Source: Pasteuria penetrans (GTDB taxonomy: Bacteria > Bacillota > Bacilli > Thermoactinomycetales > Thermoactinomycetaceae). Taken from it: 64,000 nucleotides of DNA. The stretch covers positions 434,001-498,000 of the forward strand of contig NZ_UZAC03000001.1 in NCBI RefSeq assembly GCF_900538055.1, in the 5' to 3' direction. Shown here piece by piece: positions 60,240 to 64,000 of the stretch. Made by a program: the position numbers and the translations under genes. A model generated the notes under the pieces. The model made no database searches. It had not been told where the DNA came from and saw only the letters and a list, made by a program, of their open reading frames with translations. How positions within the stretch are numbered: the first letter of the stretch is position 1; each line of letters opens with the position of its first letter.

Positions 60240-60745
60240 TCCAGGCGGCTGTCACATTGGAAAATAAAACGTTGGGAAAGGGTTGAACGGGGAATCTTTT
60301 TGCCGAATATCCACTCCGTTTGTCCTGCCAGGACCTCCCAACGATACACCGTCTGTTCGAAAGGAAACGAGCTCTTTTAACAGGGAGGGGTCATAACGAA
60401 AGTAGGGATCTGCTAGCCACGGACTGAAAATTGCCGTTTCGTAACCGTGGAATTAGATGGGTAATAGGACTCTTATGGGTATATAAGGTGCCCGCTTTCG
60501 ATAGCCATTTCTGATGATTTTGCGGCGTTCCTGTCATCTCTTTGATCGTCTTTTCGCTCTAGATATTCATCTTTCTCATAGTTAGCCAACCATGTCCAAG
60601 TTCTTTCTATACTAAAATTTACCCAGTTTTTATCGTACAAGACTAGATACTCAACTGGTTTGGCGGTCAATTCCGTTGATACTTCCAATTTTGTAAACAT
60701 TGCAAACGCCCCAGGAGATAGTTCTCCATTTTCTTACTGCAAACA
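60240..60745 (-). pseudogene. Best-preserved copy of a decayed dispersed gene family
   Basis: Minus frame 60742-60473 reads GELSPGAFAMFTKLEVSTE, VEYLVLYDKN and TWTWLANYEKDEYLERKD. After a stop and shift, another frame reads FHGYETAIFSPWLADPYFRY, DPSLLKELVSFRTDGVSLGG and NPFPTFYFPM. Decayed copies at 30475-30880 and 46170-46640 keep pieces of both parts. I do not recognise the product. The conserved order of parts argues for a once-functional gene rather than a structural repeat. Confidence 0.6.
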
Positions 60746-61191
60746 GGAGCTGGTAGAGTGGTAAAAGTGTCAGTGGGTCATGAGCTTATACTCTCCTCTG
60801 TATCCATATTTTTTTATTTTTATGGAATAGAGGAGGAGGATGAGTAAAAAAGAATAGGAATCTGCTACCTCTTTTGACAAAGTAGGATGGGGATAAGTAG
60901 TTGGTAAATACATAAAAATACGTAAAAAGAATAGGAATGGGACCAGGATTCAAATATAAATTTTATTTTTTTTAATAATAAAAATTTTGTGCATAGGAAT
61001 CCGAGAAGGAAGTCCCAAAAGTGGGGGGAAATCCCCTCTGAAAACCTTGTTCAAAAATTCACACCCACAATGGGGTGCTACCGGTTTGTTCGTACCCCTC
61101 CATTTTCTTTATCAGCAGAAAGATAATTTTTGGATGAATTCTAGACTAGATCAACCATTCAAACCCACCCCATAAGCACCTCATTTGGTAC
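60746..61191. other. Non-coding stretch after thiN
   Basis: No gene seen; AT-rich at 60800-60990. Confidence 0.45.
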
Positions 61192-61866
61192 TTAGGTATC
61201 CTGATCCTGGCTTTCTATCACGAGGCAAGCACCGAATTGAATGGACAATCGACCTAAAAAGGGCGCTATCAAACGATTACTCAAACCGTAGACAGGGGCA
61301 CGCGGTAACGCAGCACCATCCAGGGGATACTGGAACCCCTCGAGTACAATCCCTTGGACCGTATCTGTAAGCGGCAATAGAGAGATATGGGTATACCCTC
61401 CATTCTTCCCCATCCATAGGCTACCGGGACCCCGCAACAGACGGAAGCGATTCGTGGGATGGAGCAACACGGCGCGTATATTCCTTCGTTCTAGCCATTC
61501 CAACAACATGACGTTAGCCATTGCATGATCAGCCCTTGGCCCCCCCCAGGCGCCCAACAGGATAATCTCATTTGCCTGATAAATGGTAATAGCCAACCGA
61601 CAGGCGGCATGAGTGTCGCTTATATCCTTATCATGGGGAAGAATGTGAATAGGTATATTCGTATCCTGAATGGATCGCTTAAGAGCGGGATCTAGAGTGT
61701 CGAGATCACCAATCAGGGCATCAGGGAATAAATTGGCTGCCAACAGATGGTACAAACCCCCATCAACAGCAAGCACTATAGCGGATGGTGTACAATATTC
61801 ATTCAATTCCCGTAAACTGCATTCACCACCCGCTATCACGATGGCCCTTCTCCTTCCCCCTTCCAC
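61192..61866 (-). CDS. thiN: Thiamine pyrophosphokinase
   Basis: 224 residues from GTG at 61866, one base after the rpe stop, so coupled. Motifs: VIAGGECS near the N-terminus, LAVDGGLYHLLAANLFPDALIGDLDTLDP (D-rich metal/ATP loop), HDKDISDTHAACRLA, and GAWGGPRADHAMANVMLL. The enzyme transfers pyrophosphate from ATP to thiamine to make thiamine diphosphate. Last gene of the prkC-rsgA-rpe-thiN run, the Bacillus order. Confidence 0.95.
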   Translation of the reverse strand: MEGGRRRAIVIAGGECSLRELNEYCTPSAIVLAVDGGLYHLLAANLFPDALIGDLDTLDPALKRSIQDTNIPIHILPHDKDISDTHAACRLAITIYQANEIILLGAWGGPRADHAMANVMLLEWLERRNIRAVLLHPTNRFRLLRGPGSLWMGKNGGYTHISLLPLTDTVQGIVLEGFQYPLDGAALPRAPVYGLSNRLIAPFLGRLSIQFGACLVIESQDQDT

Positions 61867-61867
61867 T

Positions 61868-62518
61868 TCATGTATCCTCCCTACAGCGGATATTTCCTAT
61901 CGCCCCCCCACGGTCACTCTGGCCAAAAACAGCGGATCCTGCTACCAGTACATTCGCCCCTGCCCGAATTGCATGTGGGGCTGTAGCTGCATCGATACCA
62001 CCGTCCACCATGATGGGTAGCTTGGGGGCCAACGAACGGATCCTTTCAATTTTAGGCAACACGAAGGGCAGAAAGGCTTGTCCACCAAACCCTGGATTCA
62101 CTGTCATAATAAGAACCATATCAAGCTCGTCCAAAATCGGTTCTATCATGGAAGCAGGCGTAGCAGGATTGAGCGCTACGCCTGCTTCGACACCACAGGA
62201 GCGAATACATTGCAGCAAACGATGGAGATGGGGAGAGGTCTCATAATGAACTGTGATACGTTGCGCACCGCTCCCGAGATAAGCATCCAATAGACGATCG
62301 GGTTCTTTCACCATCAGATGGAGATCAAAGTAGAGGGTTGTAACCTTACGGAGGGAGGAAATGATGGGTGGACCGAACGTAAGATTGGGAACAAAATGTC
62401 CATCCATTACATCCAAGTGCAAACCATCAGCACCTGCTGTTTCAACATCCTCTATCTCCTCTCTAAGACGGGAAAAATCCGCTGCCAGTAGGGAGGGAAA
62501 AACCGTAACCATACTCAT
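61868..62518 (-). CDS. rpe: Ribulose-phosphate 3-epimerase
   Basis: 216 residues, a TIM barrel of the pentose phosphate pathway that interconverts ribulose 5-phosphate and xylulose 5-phosphate. Seen: FPSLLAADFSRLREEI at the start, DGLHLDVMDGHFVPNLTFGP (metal His and Asp), FDLHLMVKEPD, VALNPATP, MTVNPGFGGQAF and MVDGGID near the C-terminus. The ATG overlaps the rsgA stop (ATGA). Confidence 0.97.
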   Translation of the reverse strand: MSMVTVFPSLLAADFSRLREEIEDVETAGADGLHLDVMDGHFVPNLTFGPPIISSLRKVTTLYFDLHLMVKEPDRLLDAYLGSGAQRITVHYETSPHLHRLLQCIRSCGVEAGVALNPATPASMIEPILDELDMVLIMTVNPGFGGQAFLPFVLPKIERIRSLAPKLPIMVDGGIDAATAPHAIRAGANVLVAGSAVFGQSDRGGAIGNIRCREDT

Positions 62519-63420
62519 CGACCCCTTTTATAGCGAGGGCGAATTCCTGCAAGCATGTGGAGATAATTATTGTATCGACTCTCGACAATGGTACCTTGCT
62601 GCACAGCCTGCTGGATCACGCATCCAGGCTCATTATGATGCAAACAGGCCCGGAAACGACAAACACTCTCTTCCTTCACCCATATAAACTCAGGGAAACA
62701 CTCAGCCAAATCCTGGGGGTGATAAATTTCCAGTTCCAATTGGCTAAAACCTGGTGTGTCTGCTATTTGTCCCCCACCGGGGAGGGGGAACAACTCTACC
62801 GTTCTTGTTGTGTGACGACCCCGAGGGCGTCTACGACTTACTTCACCTGTTTGTAATCTATGGTCTGGCAGAAGATGATTGAGAAGGGTGGATTTACCAA
62901 CTCCGGATTCCCCAGCCATCACTGCCACACGACCGCACAACAGTTTCGAAAGTGTCTCAATAACTTGTCGGATGCTTCTATCCGCCCCCAGAAGGAAGAC
63001 GGGATATCCCACCCCGTCATAGATATTGTAAAAGATGAGGGCAGTTTCCTCATCCACTAAATCGGTCTTTGTAAAAATCAACAGAACCTCAAGTCCTACC
63101 TTCTCGATCTGGACGAGTAGGCGGTCCAATGTTAGGGTGTGGACGGGTGGCGAGGCCAACGAGGCGGTAACAAGTACCACATCTACGTTGGCAACGGCTG
63201 GGCGGAGAAGTTCATTCCGGCGTGGCTGAACGGCTACAATTACGCCCATACCATCCCTGTTCGTTGCATGAGTATCATATTGCACATAATCGCCCACGAG
63301 GGGGTGAATCTTTTTTCCCTTACAACGAAATACACCCCGTGCTTTGCAATCAATCCTACTCCCATCCCCTGTCAAAACCCCGTACACGCCGCTTACACTC
63401 GTTACAATTTGTCCCTCCAC
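62515..63420 (-). CDS. rsgA: RsgA, ribosome small-subunit biogenesis GTPase
   Basis: GTG at 63420 is chosen (301 residues) because GGGGAG lies six bases upstream and VEGQIVTSVSGVYGV matches the family start; the frame is open to 63462. An OB fold comes first (HPLVGDYVQY), then a circularly permuted GTPase with G4 TKTDL before G1 GESGVGKSTLLN and G3 DTPGF, with the T-loop RGRHTTR. The C-terminal zinc knuckle is CRFRACLHHNEPGC. RsgA assists late 30S assembly. 22 bases separate it from prkC. Confidence 0.96.
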   Translation of the reverse strand: MEGQIVTSVSGVYGVLTGDGSRIDCKARGVFRCKGKKIHPLVGDYVQYDTHATNRDGMGVIVAVQPRRNELLRPAVANVDVVLVTASLASPPVHTLTLDRLLVQIEKVGLEVLLIFTKTDLVDEETALIFYNIYDGVGYPVFLLGADRSIRQVIETLSKLLCGRVAVMAGESGVGKSTLLNHLLPDHRLQTGEVSRRRPRGRHTTRTVELFPLPGGGQIADTPGFSQLELEIYHPQDLAECFPEFIWVKEESVCRFRACLHHNEPGCVIQQAVQQGTIVESRYNNYLHMLAGIRPRYKRGR

Positions 63421-63442
63421 GATTTTCTCCCCGCACTCCGAT

Positions 63443-64000
63443 TCAATCGAATGAAACATCATTGCAACTCTTAGTACCTGGTATATGGACGATTACCTGT
63501 AAGGTCTCACTACCCACTGAGGGAGATCCTTCTGGCGGTGATTGCGCAACTACATGGGCTCTCGTGGGGTTTGGATAAATACCGGTAGCATCACAGTACT
63601 TAACCGTTGCGCCATCCTTTGTAGCACGGGATTCATATCCCCCCACATAGTTTTTAACAACAGACCCTTCTATAGGGGAACCATCCATGGAAGCATCCCC
63701 AGGGTACATTGCCCCTACAAAGAGCCGTATAGGATCCCGTTGGCTGGCCATTTGTCCTGGGGCAGGTTGCTGTTTCCAAATAGCCCCCGCATCCGTTCCC
63801 GGATGATAGATAGAATAAACCACGGGCAAAGGTAGTCCTCTCTCCTTTGCGAACTTTCTCGCCTCGTCCCGGGTGGAAAAACGGGGGAGCCTCAAAGAGC
63901 TGGACACATCCCCCTGAAGGGAAGGGTCTTTAGTATCCGTAGGATCATTCCGTATAAAATTCCATAGGGCAATGAATCCCCATACGCTTAATACCAGAAT
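63443..64000 (-). CDS. prkC: PrkC-type serine/threonine kinase, C-terminal part with membrane helix and PASTA domains
   Basis: The frame is open to the window edge at 64000. It begins with a membrane helix ILVLSVWGFIALWNFI, then an extracellular part with PASTA-like repeats: FSTRDEARKFAKERGLPLPV, WKQQPAPGQMASQRDPIRLFVG, and VVKNYVGGYESRATKDGATV through VVAQSPPEGSPSVGSETLQVIVH. PASTA domains bind peptidoglycan fragments and signal to the kinase domain, which would be outside the window. Position before rsgA-rpe-thiN supports PrkC rather than a penicillin-binding protein. About two PASTA units are visible, fewer than in B. subtilis. Confidence 0.9.
   Translation of the reverse strand: MLVLSVWGFIALWNFIRNDPTDTKDPSLQGDVSSSLRLPRFSTRDEARKFAKERGLPLPVVYSIYHPGTDAGAIWKQQPAPGQMASQRDPIRLFVGAMYPGDASMDGSPIEGSVVKNYVGGYESRATKDGATVKYCDATGIYPNPTRAHVVAQSPPEGSPSVGSETLQVIVHIPGTKSCNDVSFD

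Noticed and set aside
1-64000. CRISPR arrays
   Set aside because: No short regular repeat-spacer pattern; the repeats seen are long, dispersed or intron-derived.

Overview
Organism: the window looks like a low-coding-density Firmicutes (Bacilli) chromosome of moderate G+C. The housekeeping genes form Bacillus-type blocks: rsmB; parA-parB with canonical TGTTTCACGTGAAACA parS sites; yidC-yidC-mnmE-mnmG-rsmG; trmK-yqfO; and prkC-rsgA-rpe-thiN. Two SpoVB-like flippases suggest a spore former. Large non-coding tracts, decayed insertion sequences, many dispersed repeats and abundant group II introns suggest a host-restricted lineage. Something like Pasteuria (an obligate parasitic spore former) would fit, but that is inference from general character, not a match I could test.

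Layout: 1-285 is the end of rsmB. 300-6250 is a graveyard of nested group II introns with a 270-bp triplicated repeat and one small secreted protein. 6250-8300 is mostly non-coding. 8305-9190 holds tRNA-Arg(CCU) and a TetR regulator. 10628-14241 carries two tandem SpoVB/MurJ-type flippases. 14242-20984 is a gene-free tract with six perfect parS sites and one near-perfect site, built partly of degenerate ~825-bp units. 20985-24020 is parA-parB, with parA split inside its Walker A motif by a group II intron that itself contains another group II intron. 24.8-34.5 kb is an accessory block: an IS1182-type transposase with a frameshift, a Cys-rich bacteriocin-like protein, a membrane protein, a small beta-rich protein, an actin-like (ParM-type) protein and a disordered partner. 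34492-40559 (minus) is the rsmG-mnmG-mnmE-yidC-yidC block. 40.6-47 kb is largely decayed. 47082-50759 (plus) has a chimeric Def-Fmt protein, TrmK and YqfO. 50.9-60.7 kb is a second accessory block: a CAP-domain protein, duplicated CPBP proteases, membrane-protein paralogues, Gly-rich small membrane proteins, a secreted protein with an in-frame stop, an ISL3 remnant and another intact-looking ORF-less intron. 61192-64000 (minus) is prkC-rsgA-rpe-thiN.

How the parts relate: parABS is the chromosome segregation system, and its centromere-like array lies directly upstream of its operon. As written, making ParA would need two sequential RNA splicing events, and no maturase is encoded inside either intron. 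The only maturase gene in the window (3.65-5.4 kb) is truncated, carries a stop, and is itself interrupted by an ORF-less intron whose removal would rejoin its reading frame. The Def-Fmt chimera has lost residues needed for deformylase catalysis and the whole formyltransferase catalytic domain. The strongest leads are the parA twintron, the intron-in-maturase twintron, the parS array and the Def-Fmt chimera.
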